A stretch of DNA of 64,000 nt from Campylobacter concisus (GTDB lineage: Bacteria > Campylobacterota > Campylobacteria > Campylobacterales > Campylobacteraceae). Shown here in pieces: positions 36,968 to 48,452 of this stretch. The notes beneath the pieces are model-generated. The model was not told the DNA's origin and did no database searches. It worked only from the letters and a program-made list of their open reading frames with translations. The stretch covers positions 1 through 64,000 of the forward strand of contig NZ_PPCG01000019.1 of NCBI RefSeq assembly GCF_002913745.1. The letters run 5' to 3'. Position numbers and translations under genes: made by a program. Numbering within the stretch: the stretch's first letter is position 1; every line of letters begins with the position of its first letter.

Positions 36968-37533
36968 CGTATCTCCTCTTGGTTTTTGAGATTAAAATAT
37001 ATGTAGTTTCTATTTTTTTCATTGTAAATTTGCGCGTCTATGCCTGAAATTTCATCCATGACGCTTGAGCCCTTGTATATGAGAAATTTAGTGCTCTCAT
37101 CATAAAACCCCTCGCAAATTTTTATAAGCTCTTTTGTCTTGCTAAGCGCCCTTGAGGTGATGAGATCAGCCGTAAATTTATCTGCAAGCTCGATCTTTTG
37201 GCTATGAACTTCTAAATTTTGCAAACCAAGCTCGATCTTAGCGTAGCTTAGAAATGACGACTTTTTGGCTATCGGCTCAAAAAGGTGCCACTTAGTGCGC
37301 GGCATCGCAAGGGCTAAAAATATCGCTGGAAAGCCAGCTCCACTGCCCACATCGATCGCCGTTTTGGCGCTTAGGTCAAAAATCTCAAGCGGCTTTATGC
37401 TATCAAGCACCTGCTCGCTTATGTCTTTATAGTTGCTTAAGCTATGAACCTTGTTAAATTTAGCAAAAATTTGAGCGTAAGCCTTTACTTTTTCGTCAAA
37501 TTCTGCTGGCAAGCAAAGCTCATTTTTCATCAC
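36964..37533 (-). CDS. rsmG: 16S rRNA (guanine527-N7)-methyltransferase
   Basis: Methylates G527 of 16S rRNA; its loss gives low-level streptomycin resistance in other bacteria. The 189-residue protein has the SAM site [16 protein letters not shown] near 60-75, then [12 protein letters not shown] and the [10 protein letters not shown] block near 135. Somewhat short but complete. It overlaps ribA by 4 bases. Confidence 0.93.
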
Positions 37534-38093
37534 AAGATGTGCCCCATTTGCTCTTTTTTTACTTTTAAGTAGCCTTCGTTAAATTTATTAGGCTTGATGA
37601 CGATAGGCACGCGTTTTACGATCTTTACTGAGCTTAGTCCGTGAAGTTTTAAAGGGTTGTTTGTGAGTAAATTTACCTCTTTTATGCCGTAGTGATTTAG
37701 GATAAAATCAACCACTTCATACGTCCTCTCATCAGCCTTAAAACCTAGCTGGTGATTGGCTTCTATCGTGTCAAAGCCCTTGTCTTGGAGGCTATAAGCG
37801 TTTATCTTGTTTAAAAGCCCGATATTTCTGCCCTCTTGACGCAGGTAGATGACCATGCCACCATTTTCTTCTATGTATTTTAGGCTCGCTTCAAGTTGGT
37901 CGCGACAGTCGCACTTTAGGCTCCCGATCGCATCGCCAGTTAGGCATTCGGAGTGAATTCTAAGATTTACTACTTCGCTTAAAGGCTCTTTGTAGATCAC
38001 AAGGTGCTCTTTTGCCCCTTCTTTGAAGGCTTGAACCTTATAAGTGCCAAATCTTGAGGGTAGATTTGCGGCGTTTGAAATTTCTATTTTCAT
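37530..38093 (-). CDS. ribA: GTP cyclohydrolase II
   Basis: First committed step of riboflavin synthesis, GTP to 2,5-diamino-6-ribosylamino-pyrimidinone phosphate. The 187-residue stand-alone RibA has the zinc cysteines in [16 protein letters not shown] (near 49-64), the catalytic REGRNIGL block near 85 and [12 protein letters not shown] near 140. First gene of the ribA-rsmG-PP0621-hyp-htpX operon and divergent from hemB across 68 bases. Confidence 0.95.
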   Translation of the reverse strand: MKIEISNAANLPSRFGTYKVQAFKEGAKEHLVIYKEPLSEVVNLRIHSECLTGDAIGSLKCDCRDQLEASLKYIEENGGMVIYLRQEGRNIGLLNKINAYSLQDKGFDTIEANHQLGFKADERTYEVVDFILNHYGIKEVNLLTNNPLKLHGLSSVKIVKRVPIVIKPNKFNEGYLKVKKEQMGHIL

Positions 38094-38161
38094 TTTAAAT
38101 TTACTCCAACTGTGCTAAACTAGCTAAAAATCACGCATTTTAACAAAGAAAAGGCAAAAAT

Positions 38162-39133
38162 ATGTTTAAACGTTTTAGAAGATTAAGAATAAATCCATCT
38201 TTAAGAGACATGGTAAGAGAGACTAGCCTTAGCGTAAATGACTTCATCTATCCACTCTTTGTAGTCGAGGGTAAAGGCGTTAAAAACGAGATCGCTTCGA
38301 TGCCAGGCGTCTATCAAATGAGTATCGATGAAATTTTAAAAGAGTGCGAAGAAATAGTAAATTTAGGCATAAAATCGATCATTTTATTTGGCATACCAAG
38401 CCTAAAAGATAGCGTTGGCAGCGACGCACTAAGCAATGACGGCATCATCGCAACTGCGCTTCGTGCCATAAAAGATAAATTTCCAAATTTAGTAGTCGTC
38501 ACTGATCTTTGCTTTTGCGAATATACAGACCACGGCCACTGCGGCATAATCGATCACGTACACAACACCATCGACAACGATGCCACACTTGAAATTTCAG
38601 CCAAACAAGCCTTGATACACGCTCAAAATGGCGCCGACATGATCGCACCAAGTGGCATGATGGATGGCATCATCGCAACGCTGAGAGAGACGCTTGATAG
38701 CAATGGCTTTGAGAATTTACCAGTGATGGCGTACTCGACTAAATTTGCCTCAGCCTACTACGGGCCATTTCGTGATGTAGCGCAAAGCGCACCAAGCTTT
38801 GGCGATAGAAAGAGCTACCAAATGGACAGCGCAAACCGCCTTGAAGCTATAAATGAGAGTTTACAAGACGAGGCACAAGGCGCTGATATCTTGATGGTAA
38901 AGCCTGCACTTGCCTATCTTGACGTCGTTAGAGAGCTTAGAAATTTGACACTTCTGCCACTTTGCGTCTATAACGTAAGCGGCGAGTACGCACTGCTAAA
39001 AGCTGGCGCAAAAGCTGGTATCATCGACTATGAGCGCGTCATGATGGAGACATTAATCGGCTTTAAAAGAGCAGGGGCAAATTTGATCATCACCTATCAC
39101 GCAAAAGAAGCGGCTAAAATTTTAAGGGGCTAA
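38162..39133 (+). CDS. hemB: Delta-aminolevulinic acid dehydratase (porphobilinogen synthase)
   Basis: Condenses two 5-aminolevulinate molecules to porphobilinogen in haem synthesis. The 323-residue protein has the metal-binding block [14 protein letters not shown] with Cys residues of the zinc type (near 119-132), and the catalytic Lys in [17 protein letters not shown] and [10 protein letters not shown]. First gene of hemB-argF-DUF2603-hemN, one base before argF. Confidence 0.96.
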   Translation: MFKRFRRLRINPSLRDMVRETSLSVNDFIYPLFVVEGKGVKNEIASMPGVYQMSIDEILKECEEIVNLGIKSIILFGIPSLKDSVGSDALSNDGIIATALRAIKDKFPNLVVVTDLCFCEYTDHGHCGIIDHVHNTIDNDATLEISAKQALIHAQNGADMIAPSGMMDGIIATLRETLDSNGFENLPVMAYSTKFASAYYGPFRDVAQSAPSFGDRKSYQMDSANRLEAINESLQDEAQGADILMVKPALAYLDVVRELRNLTLLPLCVYNVSGEYALLKAGAKAGIIDYERVMMETLIGFKRAGANLIITYHAKEAAKILRG

Positions 39134-39134
39134 G

Positions 39135-41888
<2,754 letters not shown>

Positions 41889-42009
41889 TTTTTATTGCAA
41901 TATGCTTAAGCCGCATTTAATATTTCTTAGTATATATTAGTGTAAGAGAATGTTTAAGCATTAAGCTTGATTACAAAATTTTAATTTAAAGTAAAAAGGA
42001 AATTTATTT
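41889..42009 (+). promoter_or_regulatory. Control region upstream of the Lap locus
   Basis: 121 bases without a gene. A TGCTTAA near 41902 has its complement TTAAGCA near 41955, about 50 bases apart, and TATATATTAG between them is a possible -10. AAAAAGGAAA serves as ribosome-binding site of the TolC-like gene. No riboswitch was recognised. Confidence 0.35.
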
Positions 42010-43680
42010 ATGAAAAAAGTATTAGCAATTAGTGCGTTAGCTACAACAGTATTGTTTGCTCAGGATAATTCATATAGAATTTTTTTGACTTCCTTTACTA
42101 AAGAAGACAGTCAATCAAAAATTAATAGTACTATTGAAAATATAAAAAATAAAAAAATAGATAAAAAATTAACTATAGGTATTTATGAAGTTGGTGGAAG
42201 AAGATTTTTGTATATTGATACGGTTCCAGTCTCTGAAGATAGAGCCAATGAGTTACTAGTGACATTAAAAAATCAGCCAGATTACAAAGATGCTGTAATG
42301 GTAGCGAAAACTTCAGCAACAAATGTTCAATTAGATCAAAAATCAAAGATAGAACAAACTATATCGGCTGAGTCTAAACCAGTAGCACAATCTGATAATA
42401 ATGTTTTAACTCTAGAACAAGTTGTAAAAACTATTTTAAATGAAAATCCAAGCTTAAAAGCTACAGAATTTAACTACTTACAAGTTGGTAAAGATCTAAA
42501 AATATCTAAAAATGCTTATTATCCAACACTTGATGCAGCTGCTAGAGTGGGATATGAGAGAAAACGTCTTGATGACGGAATTTCAACGAGAAGAGGTGAT
42601 GGTAGAGTATCTGGTGCATCTTTAACTTTAGTTGAGAACCTTTATAATGGTGGTGCCGATAAAAATAGAATCAACTCTCAAAGTGCAAGGCTTGATTCAG
42701 CTGCTTACACAGTGGCTCAAGCTGCAGATAGACTATCGCTTAGTGCTGCGAACGCCTACTTGCAAGTTCTTCAAACAAAGAGAATTCTTGACATTGAAGA
42801 AGAAAATGTAAAAAGCCATGAAGAAATTTATAACCAAATCAAAGATAGAGCCGCATCAGGTTACGGCGTAGCTTCTGAAGAGAGACAAGCTGGCTCACGC
42901 TATACTTTGGCCCAATCAAACTACATAGCTGCTAAAAACAACTACGAAGACGCTCTTTCTACATTTGAAAAACTATATGGAAGAAAAGTTGCTGCTAAAA
43001 ACCTAGTAATGCCTGAGTTTAACCTGCCATTGCCAAGCACTAAAGAGGCTGTTTATGACAAAGCTCTTCTTTGTAATCCAACGCTTCTAGTTCAAAGATC
43101 AAATATCGCTATGGCTGAGTCAGTTGTAAAAGAGAAAAATGCACCTTTCTTGCCAAAACTAGATCTTGTTGTATCAGGTGCTTATGATCACTCAAATGTT
43201 TTATATGATGATTATGAAGAGCAAACATTTGATGCTCTTTTAAGACTAAACTATAACCTTTACAACAAAGGTAACGATAAACTAGACAAAGAGAAAAGCC
43301 AACTTGCTGCCCAACAAGAGCAACAAACCATGGACAACCTTGTAAGAGAGCTTAAAGAGTCTTTAGAATTCTCATGGCAAAACTATGTTCTTAGCCAAGA
43401 GAAAATGGGGTATTTAAACCAACATGTTGAGTATTCTAAGGCTACACTCGACGCATATCAAGATGAGTTTAGAATCGGTCGCCGCGACCTTATCAATCTA
43501 CTTGATGCAGAAAACGAGTACAACACAGCTTTAAAAGAGATTGCTACAACTGAGACTGCACTATCTTATGCAAAATATAGATTGCTAGATAACATGGGTA
43601 TGGTTTCAGATAGTTTTGAGCCAGGCTTTGCTAAGAGATATATTCAAGGCGCTTGCAGTATTCAAAACGACTTAAGATAA
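42010..43680 (+). CDS. TolC-family outer-membrane protein with SPOR-like N-terminal region
   Basis: Outer-membrane channel of a type I secretion system. The 556-residue preprotein has a signal peptide (1-17), then a segment of about 90 residues (YRIFLTSFTKEDSQ to DAVMVAKT) with an SPOR-like strand-helix pattern, then an alpha-barrel TolC domain (about 132-545) with two repeats. The first contains TLVENLYNGGADKNRI and the second LRLNYNLYNKGNDKLDKEK, the usual duplicated Asn-x-Leu-Tyr/Asn-Gly motifs. The N-terminal region is not part of standard TolC and might bind peptidoglycan. First gene of the Lap locus. An intrinsic-terminator sequence follows 45 bases after its stop. Confidence 0.9.
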   Translation: MKKVLAISALATTVLFAQDNSYRIFLTSFTKEDSQSKINSTIENIKNKKIDKKLTIGIYEVGGRRFLYIDTVPVSEDRANELLVTLKNQPDYKDAVMVAKTSATNVQLDQKSKIEQTISAESKPVAQSDNNVLTLEQVVKTILNENPSLKATEFNYLQVGKDLKISKNAYYPTLDAAARVGYERKRLDDGISTRRGDGRVSGASLTLVENLYNGGADKNRINSQSARLDSAAYTVAQAADRLSLSAANAYLQVLQTKRILDIEEENVKSHEEIYNQIKDRAASGYGVASEERQAGSRYTLAQSNYIAAKNNYEDALSTFEKLYGRKVAAKNLVMPEFNLPLPSTKEAVYDKALLCNPTLLVQRSNIAMAESVVKEKNAPFLPKLDLVVSGAYDHSNVLYDDYEEQTFDALLRLNYNLYNKGNDKLDKEKSQLAAQQEQQTMDNLVRELKESLEFSWQNYVLSQEKMGYLNQHVEYSKATLDAYQDEFRIGRRDLINLLDAENEYNTALKEIATTETALSYAKYRLLDNMGMVSDSFEPGFAKRYIQGACSIQNDLR

Positions 43681-43696
43681 AAATTTAAAAAGTGAT

Positions 43697-44362
43697 ATGA
43701 CCATGAGGGTCAAAGCAAAATTCTGGACGCTTACTTTAAGCGTCCTTTTTTCGTTATTAGCATTAAATGCTGTCGGGGATTTTATAAAACAAACAACGAT
43801 AGCAAAGGTGGCTAAAATTTATGGAGAAGATGCAAGAAGAAGGGCATCGGCATTAAATTCTTTAATGACTTCATTGCAAGATGCAACCGAACAAGAGAAA
43901 TTAATAAAAGTAAATGATTTTTTTAACTCTTTTAGGTGGGTTGATGATATGCAAATTTGGCACAAAAAAGATTACTGGGCTACCAGAATGGAATTTGTAG
44001 GCAAAGGCGCTGGTGACTGCGAAGACTACGTTATCGCAAAGTATTTCACCCTAAAGCAACTTGGAATTCCAACTCAAAAATTATACTTCACATACGTTAA
44101 AGCCTTAAGATATAACCAAGCACATATGGTTTTGGCATATTATGATACACCAAAGTCTATTCCATTAATTTTAGACAACATAAATGGTAAAATAAAAATC
44201 GCAACTCAAAGAACAGACCTTGTGCCAGTTTATAGTTTCAACGGTGATTCGCTATACTTGGCAAAACAAGAAGGTCTTGGTCAGGCAATACCAGGTGGAA
44301 ATAAAAAACAAAATCCTAAGTGGATGGAACTAATAGATAGGATAGGAAAAGAGGATTTATGA
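43697..44362 (+). CDS. lapG: LapG-like periplasmic cysteine protease (BTLCP)
   Basis: Bacterial transglutaminase-like cysteine protease of 221 residues. In Pseudomonas LapG cleaves the retention module of the LapA adhesin and so releases it from the cell. Signal sequence or anchor about 6-27. The triad is C108 (AGDCEDYV), H143 (AHMVLAYY) and D160 (LILDN). D107 and E109 beside the Cys match the calcium-binding residues known in LapG. Starts at 43697 and 43703 are both possible; there is no strong ribosome-binding site. A perfect terminator-like hairpin lies within the signal-peptide codons. It overlaps lapD by 4 bases. Confidence 0.88.
   Translation: MTMRVKAKFWTLTLSVLFSLLALNAVGDFIKQTTIAKVAKIYGEDARRRASALNSLMTSLQDATEQEKLIKVNDFFNSFRWVDDMQIWHKKDYWATRMEFVGKGAGDCEDYVIAKYFTLKQLGIPTQKLYFTYVKALRYNQAHMVLAYYDTPKSIPLILDNINGKIKIATQRTDLVPVYSFNGDSLYLAKQEGLGQAIPGGNKKQNPKWMELIDRIGKEDL
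43725..43751 (+). terminator. Intrinsic-terminator sequence inside the lapG signal-peptide codons
   Basis: GGACGCTT (43725-43732) pairs perfectly with AAGCGTCC (43738-43745) around a 5-base loop and is followed at once by six T (43746-43751). It is the best terminator-shaped sequence near the TolC-like gene, but lies about ten codons into lapG. It may terminate part of the transcription, so the outer-membrane channel is made in excess over lapG and lapD. Confidence 0.7.
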
Positions 44363-46308
44363 CGCTATTTAAACAGATTATGATCGCTGTGATAGCTTTT
44401 GGCATCGTGATTTTTATGGCTGTTGGCTACTTAAATTTTAAGAGCCTAAATGGATACATCAACGACCAGCTCGGTGAAAACGCAAGACACACAGCAAACT
44501 CACTTGGACTTGCTTTAAAGCCGATTGTTGATCCTGAGGATATGTCTTTGGCACAAACGATGATAAATTCTATGTTTGATAGTGGCAGATACAAGCTCAT
44601 TAAACTTGAAGATGTCGATGGCAAGGTGCTTATAGAAAATTCTCAACAAACTATCGTTAAAGATATCCCTGAGTGGTTTTACAAGATCGCTAAATTTGAA
44701 GCTCCTGTTGCGACTAGCGAGATCATGACTGGCTGGGCTAAATTTGGTACTCTCTATGTTCAAGGCAGCACAGCACTTGCCTACAACGAGCTTTACTCAA
44801 ACTCAAAAAATATTTTTAACTTTCTAGCTTTAATGATCATCATCGCTCTTGTCGTGGCGTTTTTTGCTCTTAAGGCGATATTTAGACCACTTGTTAAGGT
44901 GCAAGATCAAGCTGAAGCGATACTTGATAATAAATTTATCATCCAAAAGAGAATTCCATTCACAACCGACCTTAAAAAGATGGTGCTCGCCATGAACTCG
45001 ATGGTTAGCAAGGTTCAAGACATATTTGAAAGAGAGGCCGCAACACTTAGCAAGTATCAAGAGCTTTTATATAAAGACTCTATGAGCGGCACTTACAATA
45101 GAAGATTTTTCCAAACTAAATTTAGTGAGTATCTAGCAAGCGAAGAGTATTCAAGCGGTGTTGCTTCGCTTGTTAGCTTTAAAGATCTAGCAGGGCTAAA
45201 AGGCGTTCTTGGCTTTGAAAAATGGCAAAGTGTCATCATAAAAATAGCCCAAATTTTACAAGAAAAATCAACCGAAAATGACCAAAATGCGATCGTTGCA
45301 AGGCTAAATGACAACGATTTTATCTTGCTTTCTTACGGTAAAAACTCATCAAATTTCTCAGCTCTAAACGATAAGATCATGGCTGAGTTTAAAAAACTCT
45401 ATGCAAATTTCTCTATAAATGATAGCGAATGCCCAGTCAATGCTGCTATTGTCGAGTATTCGCCAAGCACTGATATGAGGACGCTACTTACATCAGCTGA
45501 CGTTACTTTGGCTAGTGCAAGACTGGCTGGCTGCTTTACTTGCAAAGAATTTAATGTAAATCAAAACACCCTAGTCATCGGCAAAGAGAAATACAAAGAG
45601 CTTATCTTTGACTCTATAAAAGAGGATAAATTTAAATTTGCAGCTCAAAAAGTAGTTGGTTTTGACTCAAACTTCGAGCAGTACGAACTTTATCTAAGAC
45701 TCGTTGATAGCGAGGGCAAATGGCGTATGGCATCATACTTTATGCCAATGGTAAATGAGCTAAATTTAGGTGCGATGCTCGATCTTCATATCCTAAATAG
45801 AATCGCTAGAATTTTGCCTGAAAATATCTTGCCTCAAGGAAGCTTGGCGATAAATTTGGGTAAAGAAATACTAAGCTCGGATGAAAATTTCTCAAAATTT
45901 GAAGCTACACTTAAAAAAATCGCTCAAATTTCAAAATCTAAAAACTATATAGAAATTCCAAACAAAGATGATATTAGTATCGAAAGTATAGTTAGACTTA
46001 CTAAAAAATTAAAAGAACTCGGCTTTGGTTTTGGATTTGACCACTTTGAACTCAGCGCAAAAGGCATTGAGAAGCTAAAAGAATTTAATCCAGACTACGT
46101 AAAGATCCAGTCAAGCGTCTTAATCGACTTTTTAAGTGATAAATCAGGAGCAAATACAAAACAATCACTAGATGTTGTTTTAAGCTCAAAAGATATCATT
46201 TTGATTGCGATCGGCGTTGAGAGTGAAGAGCAAAAGAGTAAGCTAATTGAGCTTGGCATTAAAAATATGCAAGGAATTTACATAGATGAAATCAAAAATA
46301 TTGGATGA
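44359..46308 (+). CDS. lapD: LapD-like c-di-GMP receptor (degenerate GGDEF and EAL)
   Basis: Inner-membrane inside-out signalling protein of 649 residues. In the known system, c-di-GMP bound to the EAL domain makes the periplasmic domain sequester LapG. First membrane segment about 7-25; periplasmic LapD domain to about 150 with the motif TGWAKFG, where W126 corresponds to the LapG-contacting Trp of Pseudomonas; second membrane segment about 151-171; HAMP; then GGDEF and EAL domains. The GGDEF site reads LNDND and the EAL site reads ELYLRL, with DDFG replaced by DHFE, so neither synthesis nor hydrolysis is expected. It overlaps lapG by 4 bases. Confidence 0.9.
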   Translation: MTLFKQIMIAVIAFGIVIFMAVGYLNFKSLNGYINDQLGENARHTANSLGLALKPIVDPEDMSLAQTMINSMFDSGRYKLIKLEDVDGKVLIENSQQTIVKDIPEWFYKIAKFEAPVATSEIMTGWAKFGTLYVQGSTALAYNELYSNSKNIFNFLALMIIIALVVAFFALKAIFRPLVKVQDQAEAILDNKFIIQKRIPFTTDLKKMVLAMNSMVSKVQDIFEREAATLSKYQELLYKDSMSGTYNRRFFQTKFSEYLASEEYSSGVASLVSFKDLAGLKGVLGFEKWQSVIIKIAQILQEKSTENDQNAIVARLNDNDFILLSYGKNSSNFSALNDKIMAEFKKLYANFSINDSECPVNAAIVEYSPSTDMRTLLTSADVTLASARLAGCFTCKEFNVNQNTLVIGKEKYKELIFDSIKEDKFKFAAQKVVGFDSNFEQYELYLRLVDSEGKWRMASYFMPMVNELNLGAMLDLHILNRIARILPENILPQGSLAINLGKEILSSDENFSKFEATLKKIAQISKSKNYIEIPNKDDISIESIVRLTKKLKELGFGFGFDHFELSAKGIEKLKEFNPDYVKIQSSVLIDFLSDKSGANTKQSLDVVLSSKDIILIAIGVESEEQKSKLIELGIKNMQGIYIDEIKNIG

Positions 46309-46311
46309 TAG

Positions 46312-48450
46312 ATGCATAGCGATAAGATAAAAGACGAACTGCTTCAATGTTTGGTGATCTTTACCAAACTTCATAACAACCCTTATAGTGCCGATGCTTT
46401 AACTATCGGTTTGCCTGTAAAAGATGGCGAAGAGATCGAGCTTTTTTCACTAAAGAGCTCGAAGTCTTTATTTTCTCGTGCAGCTTCTCGTGCTGGCTTT
46501 GCATCGACGCTTGTCAGAAAAGACCTTGATCAAATTTCGCCTTTAGTTTTGCCTTGTATCTTGATACTTAGAGGCAAAAAAGCGTGCATCTTGCAATCTT
46601 TCAGCGAAGACAAAAAGATGGCAAATATTATCACGCCTGATCTTTCAACTGGAACCAGTACGATAGAAACAAGCAAGCTAAAAGATGAGTATCTAGGCTA
46701 TGCTTACTATCTAAAACGTGAATTTGTCCCAGAAGATACAAGCTCAACAAAGCTCATCGACGCTGGCAATGACCACTGGTTTTGGGGCACTTTAAAGCGC
46801 TCTAAGAAAATTTATTTAGACGTGGTTGTTGCAAGCTTTATCATAAACTTATTTGTCCTTGCAAGCCCACTCTTTACGATGAACGTCTATGACCGCGTTG
46901 TGCCAAATAACGCAGTTGAGACACTTTGGGTTCTAGCGCTTGGTGTGAGCGTCGTTTATGGCATCGATCTATTTTTAAAATTTGTTCGTTCATATTTTCT
47001 TGAGATTGCAGGCAAGAAGAGCGATATCATTATGAGCTCTATCTTGTTTGAGCGAGTAATGGATATGAAATTTAGCAATAAGCCAAAGTCAGTTGGTTCA
47101 TTTGCTAGCAACTTAAAAGAATTTGACACAGTTAGAAATTTCTTCTCATCTGCTTCGCTTGCTGCCATTGTGGATCTACCATTTGCGTTAATCTTTTTGA
47201 TAGTTACTTATTTTATAGGAAGCTACCTTGTGCTTGTACCTATCGTTATCATGATAGCTATTTTGTGCTATACATTTTTTATAAAAGATCCACTTCAAAA
47301 TGCGATCAAGAGCACATTTGAGGCTTCAGCTATGAAAAATGGAATTTTGATAGAGAGCCTTAGCAGCTTGGAGACCATTAAAACTCTTGGTGCTAGCGGT
47401 CACGTGCAGTGGAACTGGGAGGAGGCGACTGGCGAGATAGCAAACAGAAGCATCAAATCAAAAATAATCACTACTTCAATCACAACTGTGACTTCATTTT
47501 TGGTGCAGTTAAACACCATCGCTATCATCGTTCTTGGTGTCTATATGATACAAGATACGCACCTTACTATGGGTGGTTTGATCGCTGCTGTTATGCTTAG
47601 TTCTCGTGCGATTGCCCCTATGGGTCAAGTAGCCTCACTAGCTGCAAATTTCGAGCAGACAAAGACAGCTTATCAAAGCCTTAGCAAGATCATGCAGATG
47701 CCAGTTGAAAGACCTGAGGGCAAGAAATTTGTTAGAAGAAATTCTTTTGATGGCAAGATAGAGTTTAAAAACGTTAGCTTTACTTATCCAGACACCACAA
47801 AAGGCTCACTTGATAGGATAAATTTTGTCATTCAGCCGGGTGAGAAAGTAGGCATCATCGGCAGAAATGGCTCTGGTAAGACAACCTTGCAAAAGATAAT
47901 CCTAGGTCTTTACGCACCTACTGAGGGCTCAGTGCTAATTGATGGTATCGATATAAATCAAATAGACCCAGCTGACCTTAGAAGAAATATCGGCTACGTG
48001 CCACAAGATGTTGTGCTATTTAAGGGAACGGTTAGAGAAAATATCGTTCAAAAAGCTCCTTATGTCGATGATATGCAGATCATTAAGGCGGCTAAGGTAA
48101 GTGGCGTTGATGAATATGTCAATGCTCACCCACTTGGTTTTGATATGCCTGTCTTTGAAAGGGGCGATGGCATCAGTGGCGGTCAGCGTCAAAGTATAGC
48201 CGTGGCTAGGGCATTTTTGCTTGATAGTCCTATCATCTTGCTTGACGAGCCTACAAATTCGCTTGATAATACAGTTGAAAGCAAGCTAAAAGCAAATTTA
48301 AAGGTAAATACCGTAAATAAAACCATGATTTTAGTAACTCACAGAACATCGATGCTCGATCTTGTTGATAGGCTCATAGTGATGGACAACGGCAAAATTT
48401 TACTAGATGGTCCAAGAGACGAAGTTTTAGCTAGACTTAGTGGGAAGTGA
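46312..48450 (+). CDS. lapB: Type I secretion ABC transporter (LapB-like)
   Basis: Inner-membrane exporter ATPase of 712 residues. The N-terminal C39-like domain (1-130) lacks the catalytic Cys-Gly motif, so it should bind but not cleave its substrate, as in RTX-protein exporters. Membrane domain about 165-450 with six segments. The ATPase has Walker A GRNGSGKTT near 518, Q-loop YVPQD, signature ISGGQ near 622 and Walker B IILLDEPTN near 642. It starts 3 bases after the lapD stop and its stop overlaps a possible start of the next gene. Confidence 0.92.
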   Translation: MHSDKIKDELLQCLVIFTKLHNNPYSADALTIGLPVKDGEEIELFSLKSSKSLFSRAASRAGFASTLVRKDLDQISPLVLPCILILRGKKACILQSFSEDKKMANIITPDLSTGTSTIETSKLKDEYLGYAYYLKREFVPEDTSSTKLIDAGNDHWFWGTLKRSKKIYLDVVVASFIINLFVLASPLFTMNVYDRVVPNNAVETLWVLALGVSVVYGIDLFLKFVRSYFLEIAGKKSDIIMSSILFERVMDMKFSNKPKSVGSFASNLKEFDTVRNFFSSASLAAIVDLPFALIFLIVTYFIGSYLVLVPIVIMIAILCYTFFIKDPLQNAIKSTFEASAMKNGILIESLSSLETIKTLGASGHVQWNWEEATGEIANRSIKSKIITTSITTVTSFLVQLNTIAIIVLGVYMIQDTHLTMGGLIAAVMLSSRAIAPMGQVASLAANFEQTKTAYQSLSKIMQMPVERPEGKKFVRRNSFDGKIEFKNVSFTYPDTTKGSLDRINFVIQPGEKVGIIGRNGSGKTTLQKIILGLYAPTEGSVLIDGIDINQIDPADLRRNIGYVPQDVVLFKGTVRENIVQKAPYVDDMQIIKAAKVSGVDEYVNAHPLGFDMPVFERGDGISGGQRQSIAVARAFLLDSPIILLDEPTNSLDNTVESKLKANLKVNTVNKTMILVTHRTSMLDLVDRLIVMDNGKILLDGPRDEVLARLSGK

Positions 48451-48452
48451 TT

